Source: Linepithema humile (lineage: Eukaryota; Arthropoda; Insecta; Hymenoptera; Formicidae). From it: a stretch of DNA of 64,000 nucleotides. Location of the stretch: assembly GCF_040581485.1 (NCBI RefSeq), contig NC_090132.1, positions 18,595,411 through 18,659,410 of the forward strand, written 5' to 3'. The position numbers and the translations under genes are program-made. Positions within the stretch are counted from its first letter, which is position 1, and each line of letters starts with the position of its first letter. Shown one piece after another: positions 37,756 to 49,026 of the stretch. The notes beneath the pieces are model-generated. The model did no database searches and was not told the DNA's origin. It worked only from the letters and a program-made list of their open reading frames with translations.

Positions 37756-40306
37756 ATGTTTCTTTTATTGAAATTCACATTAATAATTTTAATAAATAAG
37801 ACGTACGCGTATATCACACAAGATAGTGAAATAATATTGCTGCCGGCATGGAACCCGACAGGAGCAAAAGAGGTACGTATGATTTACTGTAGTAATTTAT
37901 TAATTGTTCAACGTCTAAAACATTATTCAAAAATTACAAATTTTTTTTTAATTGTCATCATATTTATAGATACCATTGACATTAAAAGTTTTCGGGAAAT
38001 TAATGCAACTAAACCTGCGTAGAAACGACCAGATTGTATCGCCTGCGTTTAAAGCAAGGAAATATAACGCAAAAATTATCACAGAAAAGCTATCGCAATT
38101 AAAAGCATCAGATCCTTGCTTCTTTCTTCACGAGAATCATGTCAGCTCTGCGGCCATCAACTTTTGCCAAGAACATGGATTGGTCAGTAGTATCATATGA
38201 AAAACAAACTATTTTCAATGTTGTTATGCTTTCACCTTATTATTCTTTTAATCTTTATTTCTTTTCGTTTGACACGTGAAAAACATACATATATTTTTTT
38301 TAAGTAGAAAGGACTCATTTTTGTGGAAAATGACATAATAGAGATTTGGTCTTTGCGGAACGTGTTAGCATCTCTGTCCTTCATCGACGACGTTTGCGTT
38401 AGAGAACAAATCAATCAATCATTCGGCAAACCTCACCTTATTAAAAGAATAGTCCAATATTATAGCCATTCAAATTTTTATCCTTTGGACAATCTTCAAC
38501 GAAAGCCACGTTATGTAGAAAATAAAAAGATGGATGATGAATATATCATAGAACTGGCTATTTTCGTTGACACAGATGCATATCTCAAGTTAATGTCTTA
38601 TCTAGACAACGATATCGAAAAGATACGCAATATGATTGAATTAAAATATGTGAAAAAAATTCAGAATTTTTTTCACCATCAGAGTTTGGGTGTCCGTATC
38701 GGCATTTCTGTAGTAAATGTAACGATTTTCGAAACAAAATCGTCAAATTTTCCAGTTTTTGACGGCGAAGCTGAATCAATGCTCAAACTTTTCTGCAGTT
38801 ACCAGAAAACTCTCAATCCTCCAGACGACGATGATCCGCGTCACTGGGACATTGCTCTTTACATAACCGGAATAAACATTTTTGTAACTAGAGCATTGGT
38901 TTCAACTTCATATAATGATTATTCAGCTACGGGAATATCCTTAATCGGTGGCGCATGCAAAGCGCATAAGTCATGCGCGATAGTAGAATTTTCTTCAGGT
39001 GACTTCGATTCTTCAATAAAAAAATCGACTGTTTACGCTGCTCATGAAATTGGTCATCTGTAAGTTTATACATATTAGTTTTAGTAGTATTAGTTTAATA
39101 TGAATTAAATACAATATTTCAATTAGAAGTTATTTAATTGTTCAATTTAGTCTAAAGGTAAAGAGAATTTTTAAAAAGATTTGTTTGTTTAATTTTTAGT
39201 GTGTTAACTAATTGATTAATAAATTATAAGATATATAAAAATATTTTAATTAAACGATGCAAAGTAAAACAAATTTTTTAGATTAATAATTTGTATGTTC
39301 AACAGTTTAGGATTGCATCACGATTTGGACAAAACTGATACATATATAATGTCACCTGCGCCACAACGTTTTAGCGAGTTAAAATGGTTCGTGTATAGTC
39401 AGAACACAATAAAATCATCGTTGAAAAGAAAATCGTGTCTTCGAGAAATCGATGATAGTATCTATGTCGATGGCTATGATGATTGGTGGACATCTGACAT
39501 TTTTGATAATCCGCTATATCACGGTTTACCCGGAAGAAAATGGACTGCCAAAGCACAATGCGAACAATTTTTGCGCGACGAAAATGCGAACGTGGTCACG
39601 TTGCATGATATATGTCAAAATTTACAATGCGAGACGCCTCACAAAAATGGATCTTATTTCACTGTTCCCGCGTTAAATGGTACGATTCTTCTTCTGATTG
39701 CCTATTTTAATTTTAATTTTATTGATTTTTTTTTTAGGAACTTATTGCGCACTCGGAAAAGAATGTCGTGGCGGAAAATGCGCGCCCATTTTAGAACCGC
39801 CATACAATTTTAAGATTTGTAATAAGGATAATTGGAGTGAGTGGGTGGAAGACTCCTGTAAAAGCAGTTGCTTGCAGAAATCAAAAGGCGTACTAGCCAA
39901 ACGACGTTTTTGCAAACATCGGTTGCACAAAACACCGAATTGCATGGGATCATATTACGACGTGGTTCTGTGTGATGATTCTTTACTTTGTACTAGGAAA
40001 CACAAAACGGTCGTCTATTTTGCTTTTAAGAAATGCTTAAAATACATCAAGTTGGCCAACGACACTAATTTATCGATAACAAAACCAGGGAAACAATATT
40101 CTCATAATGCCGAGAAATCGTGGATAGCATGTACTGTATACTGTGCACACAAAGAATCATCTGATTATTACACACCACGCCAAGAAATGCTCAACCTTCG
40201 TGTCGATCCATATTTTCCAGATGGAACGTGGTGTCACGAAGAAAATGGTCAAAATTATTACTGCCGCCAGCATCACTGTCTGCCGGAAAGTTACTCGCAA
40301 GAATAG
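37756..40306 (+). CDS. Secreted M12B (ADAMTS-like) metalloproteinase, copy 2
   Basis: Same five-exon layout as copy 1 (37756-37872, 37970-38182, 38308-39059, 39306-39679, 39738-40306), in phase, giving 674 residues. Signal peptide, propeptide region, catalytic domain with HEIGHLLGLHHD (356-367) and YIMSPAP, then the Cys-rich ADAMTS-like C-terminus. Exon 2, the start of exon 3 and the end of exon 5 are nearly identical to copies 1 and 3. The stretch before the zinc site (GGACKAHKSCAIVEFSSGDF) is shared with copy 3 but not with copy 1. All zinc ligands are present. Confidence 0.88.
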
Positions 40307-41101
40307 TTGTCGAAAGATTATCTACATGTGTGAATGAAAAGTAGGAGTCCTTCTTTTGTTGATGCGTGAAAGTTGTAAGCAGACTCTTTTAATCAAATAA
40401 TAGCAGATTATTCACTGTTCGTAATGTCAGTTTGTAATACAAAAAAAAGCATTGAAATTGTGAAACTTTAATTTGTTGTATCTCTTAAACCAATGCCGTC
40501 CCTCACGTAATTTTTGCGATTAACTACAATAAATATTCACCACACACACATATCTTCAAATATATACAGGGTGATTCATTAAAGATAACAAACTAATATT
40601 TGTGAAACTGAACGAGATATAAAGTTCTTATTTTCGCGCGACAATTTAGTATCGAAGCGAGCATTGTGTGATGAAATTAATTCTTTTTCAAGCAAAGTCG
40701 TTAAGGTCATTTCGGAAAAGAAAGTATCTTTGCGGAAAGGAAGTTAATATTTACGTAGAAAATTTAAAAGTAAACTAATACGTTCTGTTACGAGACAAGT
40801 AGTTAGCACGTTGTTAGTTAGTTGACATGACTGATTTGTTGAGATAAAGCTATAAAGCTATAAAGCTAAAAAGCTATAAAGCCAGTGGAAACGCGACGCC
40901 TGAATCAGAGAAGCGTAAAAAAATCAGATTTCTTTGAAATAACCTTAACAACCTTCGCTTTAAAACGAATTAATTTCATACAATATTAAACAATCGCTGG
41001 AAAATAAGAATTATGTCATTCAGTTTCGGAAATATGTACTAGCCTGTAACACTTTTAATGAACCATCCCGTATATTTAAAATTAAAACACGCAAACTAAA
41101 C
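40307..41101. other. Flank between metalloproteinase copies 2 and 3
   Basis: A second copy of the 35223-36017 flank, including its inverted-repeat element. It serves both as the 3' region of copy 2 and as the upstream region of copy 3. No gene in it. Confidence 0.7.
40566..41071. mobile_element. ACAGGGT inverted-repeat element, second copy
   Basis: Same element at the same relative position as 35481-35986, with scattered substitutions; the right terminus now reads CATCCCGT. Because the site is shared, this copy came from segmental duplication and not from a new insertion. Confidence 0.72.
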
Positions 41102-43638
41102 ATGTTTCTTATACTGAAATTGGCATTAATAATTTTAATAAATAAAACAAATGCGTATATTACGCAAGATATCGAAATAATATTGCTGCCGGCTTGGAAC
41201 CCGACAGGAGCAAAAGAGGTACGTATGATTTACTGTAGTGATTTATTTATTGTTCAACGTCTAAAATATTATTCAAAAATTACAAGTCTTTTCTTAATTG
41301 TCATCATATTTATAGATACTATTAACATTAAAAGTTTTCGGGAAATTAATGCAGCTGAACCTGTGTAAAAACGACCAGATTGTATCGACTCCGTTTGAAG
41401 CAAAGAAATATAACGCAAAAATTATCACAGAAAAGCTATCGCAATTAAAAGCATCAGATCCTTGCTTCTTTCTTCACGAGAATCATGTCAGCTCTGCGGC
41501 CATCAACTTTTGCCAAGAACATGGATTGGTCAGTAGTATCATATGAAAAACAAACTGTTTTCAATGTTGTTATGCTTTTATTTTATTATTCTTTTAACTT
41601 TTATTTCTTTTTGTTTGACACGTGTAAAACATATATATATTTTTTTAAAGTAGAAAGGACTAATTTTTGTGGAAAATGACATAATAGAGATTTGGTCTTT
41701 GCGGAACATGTTTGCATCTTTGTCCTTCATCGACGATGTTTGCGTTAGAGAACAAATCAATCAATCATTCGGCAAACCTCACCTTATTAAAAGATTAGTC
41801 CAATATTATAGCCATTCAATTTTTTATCCTTTGGACAATCTTCAACGGAAGCCACGTTATGTAGAAAATAAAAGGATGGATGAAGAATTTATCGTAGAAC
41901 TGGCTGTTTTTGTTGACACATATGCATATCTTCTGTTAATGTTTTATCTGGACAACAATATCGATAAAATACGCAATATGATTAAGTTAGAGTATTTGAA
42001 AAAAGTTCAGGATTTTTTTCACCATCGGAGTTTGGGTGTCCGTATCGGTATTTCTTTGGTAAATTTAACGATTTTGGAAACAGGATCGTCAAATTTTCCA
42101 GTTTTTAAGGGCGAAGGCAAAACACTGCTCAAACTTTTCTGCAGTTACCAGAAAACTCTCAATCCTCCAGACGACGATGATCCACGTCACTGGGACATTG
42201 CTCTTTACATAACCGGAATGGACATTTTTACAACTAAAGGTACATCGTTTTTAATTTCATATGATGATTATTCAGTTGCGGGATTAGCCTTTACCGGTGG
42301 CGCATGCAAAGCGCATAAGTCATGCGCGATAGCAGAATTTTCTTCAGGTGATTTCGATTCTTCAATAAAAAAATCATCTCTTCACGCTGCTCATGAAATC
42401 GGTCATCTGTAAGTTTATACATTAGTCTTAGTAGTATTAGTTTAGTATAAATTAAATACAATATTTTTATTAGAATTTATTTAATTGTACAATTTAAAGT
42501 TTGAAAGTAAAGAGAATTTTTTAAAAGATTTGTTTGTTTAATTTTTTATGTGTTAATTGATTGATTAATAAATTATGAGATATATAAAAATATTTTAAAT
42601 AAACGATGCAAAGTAAAACACATTTTCAAGATTAATAATTTGTATGTTCAACAGCTTAGGATTGCGTCACGATTTCGACGAAACGGATACATATATAATG
42701 TCACCTGCGCCACAACGTTTTAGCGAGATAAAATGGTCCATGTATAGTCATAACACAATAAAATCATCGTTGAAAAGAAAATCGTGTCTTCGAGAAACCG
42801 ATGATAGTATCTATGTCGATGACTATGACGATGATTGGTGGACATCTGACATATTTGATAATCCGCTATATTACGGTTTACCCGGAAGAAAATGGACCGC
42901 CAAAGCACAATGCCAACTATTTCTGGACGACGAAAATGCGAACGTGGTCACGTTGCATGATATATGTCAAAATTTACAATGCGAGACGCCTCACAAAAAT
43001 GAATCTTATTTCACTGCGGGCGCATTGAGTGGTACGTCTCCTTTTTTGATTACATACGTTAATTTTAATTTTATTGATATTTTTTAGGTACTTATTGCGC
43101 ACTCGGGAAAGAATGTCGTGGCGAAAAATGCCTGCCTATTATCGAGCCGCCATACAATTTTAACTCTTGTGATGAGGATAATTGGAGTGAATGGAAGAAA
43201 GACATCTGTCAAAGTGGTTGCTTGCAGAAATCGAAAGGCGTACTAGCCAAACGACGTATTTGCAAACATCGGAATAGAGAAACACCGAATTGTGTAGGAC
43301 CATATTACGACGTAGTTCTGTGCGATGATTCGTTACTCTGTTTCGGGAAACGCAAAACGATCGACTTGTTTACTACCATAAAATGCACCAAATTCAAATT
43401 GGCAAACTTAGCGATAACAGAGTCGGGGAAACAGTATTCTTATGATGCCGAGAAACCGTGGATAGCATGTACTGTATACTGTACACACAAAGAATCATCT
43501 GATTATTACACACCACGCCAAGAAATGCTCAACTTTCGTGTCGATCCATATTTTCCTGATGGAACGTGGTGTCACGAAGAAAATGGTCAAAATTATTATT
43601 GCCGCCAGCATTACTGTCTGCCGGAAAGCTACTCGTAA
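41102..43638 (+). CDS. Secreted M12B (ADAMTS-like) metalloproteinase, copy 3
   Basis: Five exons (41102-41218, 41316-41528, 41654-42408, 42655-43031, 43088-43638), in phase, giving 670 residues. Zinc motif HEIGHLLGLRHD (357-368) and YIMSPAP are intact, and the Cys-rich C-terminus is complete. Exon 1 resembles the truncated copy at 36018 (MFLILKLALIILINKTNAY) more than copies 1 and 2, which fits a second ancestral gene. The reading frame ends two codons earlier than in copies 1 and 2 because CAA became TAA, leaving ...PESYS; this should not harm the fold. Followed directly by a truncated further copy. Confidence 0.88.
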
Positions 43639-43639
43639 A

Positions 43640-44125
43640 AATAGTTGTCGAAAGATGATCTACGTATGTTTTAAAATTATTATGCTTTTACTTTTAGTCT
43701 TTATTTCTCTTCGTTGTACATTTACAAGTATGACACGTGAAGATATATATATTTTTTCGTAAAGTAGGAAGGACTCGTTTTTGTGAAAAACGATGTATTA
43801 GAGATTCGGCCTTTGCGCAACGTATTTGCACCTTCATCGACGATTTTTGTGTTAAGGAACAAATTAATCAGTTATTCGGCAAACCTTATCTTATTAAAAT
43901 ATTACTCCAATATTATGATGATTCAAATTTTTATTTTTTGGACAATTTTAAACGGAAGCCACGTCATGTACAAAATACGCAAAAAAAATTTACTATAGGA
44001 CTGGCTGTTTTCGTTGACGTAGAAGCATATCGCAAGTTGATGCGATTATACCCGATGATATCAAAGATGATATACGCGATATAATGTTAGCGTATGTGAA
44101 TTTTATGCAGGCTTTATATTTTGGC
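43640..44125 (+). pseudogene. Terminal broken M12B metalloproteinase copy
   Basis: Sequence matching intron 2 (with TGACACGTGAA) starts right after copy 3, followed by an acceptor and an exon-3-like stretch from 43768. A 7-base deletion around 43830 relative to the intact copies shifts the frame. Similarity resumes in another frame (INQLFGKPYLIK, LAVFVDVEAYRKLM) and fades near 44125. Exons 1, 2, 4 and 5 and the zinc-binding site are absent. It marks the downstream edge of the array. Confidence 0.85.
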
Positions 44126-45037
44126 ACGTTATTTATTGTTATATATATATATTTTTTAATTTTTTGATATATAAGCATAAAAAGGTTCGTCATCTCTGCT
44201 TTAGAATGTTTGAAACATATCACGATACAAACATGGATCGTCATGGATTTGCGTAAATAGATTTCAAAACACACCGATTGATGCATATTTGTGTCTTATA
44301 ATATTCATAAAAATTCGCGCGCTGCAAATGCAGCGAACTCTATCGAAAACCGCATGAACTTTTTTGCTTAGATTCCTTTTCCTTTTCCCTTTTTTTAAAG
44401 TATAAGTACTTTCTTTCTTCTTTCAGACTGCAGATAATTTATTTTTATTCCATTGTAAATATTTTGTAAAATCCAATCAATCAAATAGAAAATAAAAAAA
44501 CATAAGGCAATAATGATATGATTCATTCATTCGTATATGACTATAAATTTGCCTTTTGCACTATTTCTAAATAAATAGTAGTATATAGAACATTTTTCTT
44601 TCATTTTAGATGGTCTCATGTTTATATGGTCAACATTCCATACTGATGTTTAACGTAATTTTGATTTTCTGTTTCACATATAAAGTCTTTTTTTTTTAAG
44701 TAAATTGATCACAAAATATATAATAACAATTAAATTGCGCAAACACAATAAGCAAGTAAATATAAATACTTGAAAATTTAATGTAAAACTGCATTGAATT
44801 AAGACATTTTCTGTATTTTATATCAAGTATTATCGACGTCTTGTTGGCGTTTTAAGATTAAATGTTAGATCAATCAACGGTGCTTAGCTCCGTCCGTCAC
44901 CGCAAATCGCTGTTAAAGCACGCAACGGGTGAATACGACGCCGCGTTGCGTGCGCCCGTTTCACGAAGAAATCATTTCACTAACGACGTAGATTGAGCAA
45001 ACAACCTTTTGATCCCCGTTCTGGCAGGACGTCGAGG
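44126..45037. other. Spacer and HSBP1 promoter region
   Basis: AT-rich DNA with no gene seen, turning CpG-rich from about 44877. That final part is probably the HSBP1 promoter and 5' untranslated region. Confidence 0.5.
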
Positions 45038-45931
45038 ATGGCCGATATCAAGCAGGATCACAAGGGCGAGGATGTCGACACTTACGGGATGGGTAACAAC
45101 GCCGACCCGAAGAACATGCAGGAGTTGACGCAATACGTGAGTCCACGTACTTACGCACAGGATGATGATGCATCCGAAGACGCATCGCAACGCAACGATG
45201 ACGCTACGTTGACTCCTTTGCAGGTGCAAACGCTGCTGCAGAACATGCAAGACAAGTTTCAAACGATGTCCGACCAGATCATAGGAAGAAATATCCTTTT
45301 CCTGTGCTTAACCTAAAAGAATACGCATGAAAAATGTCATATTCACGCTGAATCAACAATTGGCAAAATCGGTATTAATAGCTTATTCTGTAGAGTATTT
45401 TGTGTTGCTGTGGGTTGATGTTTCAGCTTTTTGGATATCCTCTACATTGCAGAATATTCAAGTGTAAGTATGCAGCAAATAATCAAAGACAGTGGTTGCT
45501 TATTATTGTTTACTTAGCTTGCATGTAAAGTGCTAGTTGAAATGTGTTCATTCTGATTTGATTTTAGTAAGCAAGAAATAAATTCTAAAGTGTCTGTGCA
45601 CTGAGATAGATTTTACATATACTTTTATATTAAAATTAGATTATAGTATTATAAATTTAAATGCAATCATTGTTTATGATCCAATATTAGATACTAATAT
45701 TGGATTACATGTATGTTTTGTTTTCGAATCATATAGTGTATGTATAGTGTATTTTACTAAGTTAATCTAGTTTGATTAATCTATAGTAGATAAATTAACT
45801 TACTGATATTGTCGCTATAAAAAGATCCTTAATAAGAAATACTAGATGAAATGGGCAACAGAATAGATGATCTGGAAAAGAATATCGCAGATCTAATGAC
45901 GCAAGCAGGAGTCGAAGGTGGCGAAAAATAA
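45038..45931 (+). CDS. HSBP1: Heat shock factor-binding protein 1
   Basis: Small coiled-coil protein that binds the trimerisation region of heat shock factor 1 and dampens the heat-shock response; it is also linked to the WASH complex. Three exons (45038-45136, 45224-45290, 45843-45931) give 84 residues: NADPKNMQELTQY, VQTLLQNMQDKFQTMSDQII, then RIDDLEKNIADLMTQAGVEG, which is the whole family core. Intron 1 (87 bases, GTGAGT...CAG) has no stop and a length divisible by three, so a retained form would add 29 residues inside the coiled coil. Intron 2 has AT-AC ends with a U12-type donor (ATATCCTTTT) and branch site (TCCTTAAT); no GT donor fits the phase there. A TTG 15 codons upstream is in frame but the ATG matches the family start. 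Confidence 0.95.
45137..45223 (+). other. In-frame, stop-free intron of HSBP1
   Basis: Starts GTGAGT and ends CCTTTGCAG; 29 codons without a stop. Splicing restores the family sequence (ELTQY joined to VQTLLQ). The encoded insert is Asp- and Ser-rich and not coiled. Confidence 0.75.
45291..45842 (+). other. U12-type AT-AC intron of HSBP1
   Basis: The donor ATATCCTTTT exactly fits the minor-spliceosome consensus and the intron ends AATAC. TCCTTAAT lies at 45826-45833, about ten bases before the AC end, where a U12 branch site belongs. The join restores the conserved GRIDEMGNRIDDLEKN. Confidence 0.9.
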
Positions 45932-46552
45932 GTTAATTCTCTTACCAATGCACTGATCCATAAGTGAGGAGTCATCCAAAGTATTTGAGATAGACGTATG
46001 TGTGGAAGAAAAATATAGAGGCAGTGAGATACACATCCTTTTGTTACAATGCAAAAAAATAAACTTACACTTTTTTATAAATGTATTTTGATATTATTTC
46101 GAACACAATCTTCATCAGCTAATTAAAGTATAAAGTTAACAAAATATAGTGACAGCATTAGAGTACATAATTTTAGAATTGATTACATTGATCTTTGATG
46201 CTATCCTTATTATAAAAAGCTATTATAACATTTTTTTTAAACTACTATTTAATCATATTCAAAACAATTTTGTGTATCAATGGATACTTAAACTGATATC
46301 AAGTACAAAATAATTAAATATTTTTAAAGAATAAATATATGATAAAATTTACTTTGTCTGATTCATTTTAGAAGGTATGCGATATATTATAGACGACATT
46401 AACGACTTCTGACACCTAGGAATTGCCGGGAAAGGCCTGAGAATGAAGCGTTTCTTTACTTTATATCCAGAATGTCTTGATATTTTTTTCTAAAAAGGTA
46501 GGAGGGCAAAGTTAAAACGGTAATTGAGATTACATAGATTTATGCCTAGTTC
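45932..46552. other. Spacer between convergent HSBP1 and FAM92 genes
   Basis: Probably the two 3' untranslated regions, with an AATAAA at about 46060. No gene seen. Confidence 0.55.
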
Positions 46553-48610
46553 TCACAGGCTTCTCTCGAATTGACTCTGATTCTGTTTCCTCTGTGCTGT
46601 CTGCATCTTCTTCAACTTGAACCGATTCGGATGAGTTTGTGAGGCCAGTTCGTACAGAATCCTAAAAGAATTTGGCGTATTAAGATTCAAGGATAAAATA
46701 GTGGAGCGACGTATTTCGGACTCAATATTTACAGCAGATTCGGTTTCTCGATTAGCTAGTCTTTGCGATGTCATGGGAGAGGATGCAAATCGACTGGCCA
46801 AGTTTGTCAGTGAATAGGCTTGTCGAAATGAAGTTCTTCTCACCGTACTTAATCTTGCGCCAGAGTCAGAAACGCGCATCGTTTCTCTAAATTCCTAGAT
46901 AACAATAAAATTGTACACTTAAAAAAAGATCGGCATAAAATTGTATCGGCGTTTGATACGAGTAACATTATCGAAAGGTAAATTAATAATGCGGGTATCA
47001 GTTTGAAGCAAATTTACCCCGTTCATTTCTCCTCTCGTAGTTTGAAAGTCCTGCACGTTTAAGGATAAATTGATTATGTTTATATGAATATCGTTATAAT
47101 ACAGTTATAAATTTTTATATTTCACAATTTCACCATTTTTTTACATAATACACAATTTGAAAAAAAATTTATATCTTTTATCTTACCTCAAGATCTTTTA
47201 TCTCGTCGATAGCCGCAACGTCTTGGTACGCTTTTGTCAAAAGCTCGAGAGCTTTAGTGTGAAAGCTCAACTCGATGGTGACAAAGTCCAAAAGCACGGA
47301 CTTCAAGTCGTGCAATTTTCGTCGCTCGAATGAGTCGATCTGCTCCTCCAATCCTTTTACTACTCGGGACACTTCAACGGATGCTTTCATCAGTTCTGAT
47401 TCGGCTTGCGACTAGTATCCTTTTTTAGTTAAAGATTCGTAAGAGACACTTGTACTTAAACAAGATTAGATCTTTTGAACAATTTTGTACTTAAAAACAA
47501 GATTAGATCTTTTGAACAGTTTTACCAATGGCTATTGATTTTTATTATAATTTAACTGATTCTTATTTTGTCATAAAAGACTTTAGTTAAATTGGAGCTA
47601 AAGTTTTAATTGATTTTGGTGAAATAAATCTTCAATTGTCTGGATATGTATTATCATATTTTTAAGGATACTATCATTTGGCGATTCCTGGGATTTCTTT
47701 CCCGAACTTTGTCCAAGTGCCTTCGTCTCGTGAGTTCTCTGTCGCGCGCTGCAAAAGTGTTTCTTACGTCATCGCGGGCATGCTTGCAGATCGTCGCATA
47801 TTGCGAAAGAGGTGCAATCACCTTGGAGTCCAATCTCTGTACTCCCGCATCTCTAAAATAAATCGATAATTTTATATAAATAAAATTTTAAATAAAATAG
47901 GTTTTTAAAATCAGCCGCAAGATTTTCACGACTTCTCCATACGTTAAGAAATAAAAATCATGATTAATATAAAAAAGCAAACATTTTATGCAAATAGATT
48001 AGATTTTTTTCCATTTTCTTTTTTTTAGCAATATTGGATATATTAATTATTTGCTACTAGAAAGAAATTAGTGTTATTACAATCTTTTTCTTTTTTATAC
48101 TTTAGAATGGAAACACAATGATTTGAAATAGTTTTACCTATAATCACCGATAACTGATAATGTTACAGAAAAGTTCGCGAGTCCGGTGCTCAGGGATCGA
48201 TTTATAATTTCCGAGTCGGCATAGATTTGTATTATTTTAGCCAATTCGTCGCCTTTGTCGCGTAATCTGAAAAAAAGTAAGCCAGTGAACAAAAGGTGCG
48301 TTGCTATCGGTGTGGTAGTTTCACATGTGTCGCTAAGGAAAAATAATCGATATAGTTTGTCGGTCAATTACAGCACCTGGCCGCTTTCCTGGTGAACGCC
48401 GCGAATACCGTGCACAGCTCAGCGAAGTGTTTTTCTACGCCTGTTATGCGATCCTGCACAAATTTCGCCTCCTGCTCACTAAACAAACAAAAGAAAATCA
48501 TTTACAATTTGCATCTATGATTTGTAAGAAAACGTCATAAAATACTATCCAAATATTTGCATTTTTCGCTTAACTTACTACACGCTACTTTGGGAGCGCA
48601 CTCGAAGCAT
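46553..48610 (-). CDS. CIBAR1: FAM92 / CBY1-interacting BAR domain protein
   Basis: BAR-domain membrane-bending protein that works with Chibby at the base of cilia; relatives also act at mitochondrial inner membranes. Six exons (48610-48579, 48478-48377, 48266-48138, 47852-47672, 47411-47187, 46894-46553) join in phase to 336 residues. It starts MLR, as in vertebrate FAM92, followed by VEKHFAELC, ARLRDKGDELAK, QRLDSKVIAPL, RERNPRNRQMISQAESELMK and SFERRKLHDLKSVLLDF, all family landmarks. The C-terminal tail after DLE is low in complexity and divergent. The fourth intron (47412-47671) has a U12-type donor and branch site. A minor-spliceosome intron also occurs in the neighbouring HSBP1. Confidence 0.9.
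47412..47671 (-). other. U12-type GT-AG intron of FAM92
   Basis: On the minus strand the donor reads GTATCCTTAA and the branch region TCTTTAAC, 16 bases before the TAG acceptor; both are close to the U12 consensus. The donor lies after the codon for Ile in RQMI, and the join gives RQMISQAE as in relatives. Confidence 0.82.
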
Positions 48611-49026
48611 TTTCTATTTTTCCGTGACGTACTCCGTAAAATATTCGATGAACTTTTCTGCGTGACAGAAAAATCACGCAGAAATGTAGTAGAAATGTAG
48701 TATCGACCGTTTCCTTTTCCGCACGCGACCGATGACAGTTGCCTACTGGCAGGTGGTGAATTGCCGCAGGTGAAGTTGCGCCGCGTTTCCTATACTCCCT
48801 TCAGACTAACTACATATATTGGGGGTTGACTATCAACTTCCTGTATTGTGTTTGTCTTTAGAGTTTGAAAGGCTTATCTACATATGGTCTTTATATTAAA
48901 AGAAAATAAATTTTATAGTAAAATAATCACATTTATTTAATGTAAAATTTTGCTAAAAATTATAATATTATATACATATCTTATAATATATATATTTAAT
49001 AAATTAGCAATATATTAATATTGCGA
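48611..49026. other. Upstream region of FAM92 and 3' flank of SERGEF
   Basis: The part near 48650-48800 is more GC-rich and probably the FAM92 promoter; the rest is AT-rich. No gene seen. Confidence 0.45.

Noticed and set aside
44993..45316. HSBP1 as a single 107-codon exon starting at TTG
   Set aside because: It would start at a non-ATG codon, read through an evident GTGAGT...CAG intron and run past the conserved GR into a U12 intron, losing the family C-terminus.
47010..47060. Possible extra FAM92 exon (DFQTTRGEMNG) between exons 5 and 6
   Set aside because: Exon 5 joins directly and in phase to EFRETM, matching relatives; the extra exon has no counterpart I know. An alternative exon is not excluded.
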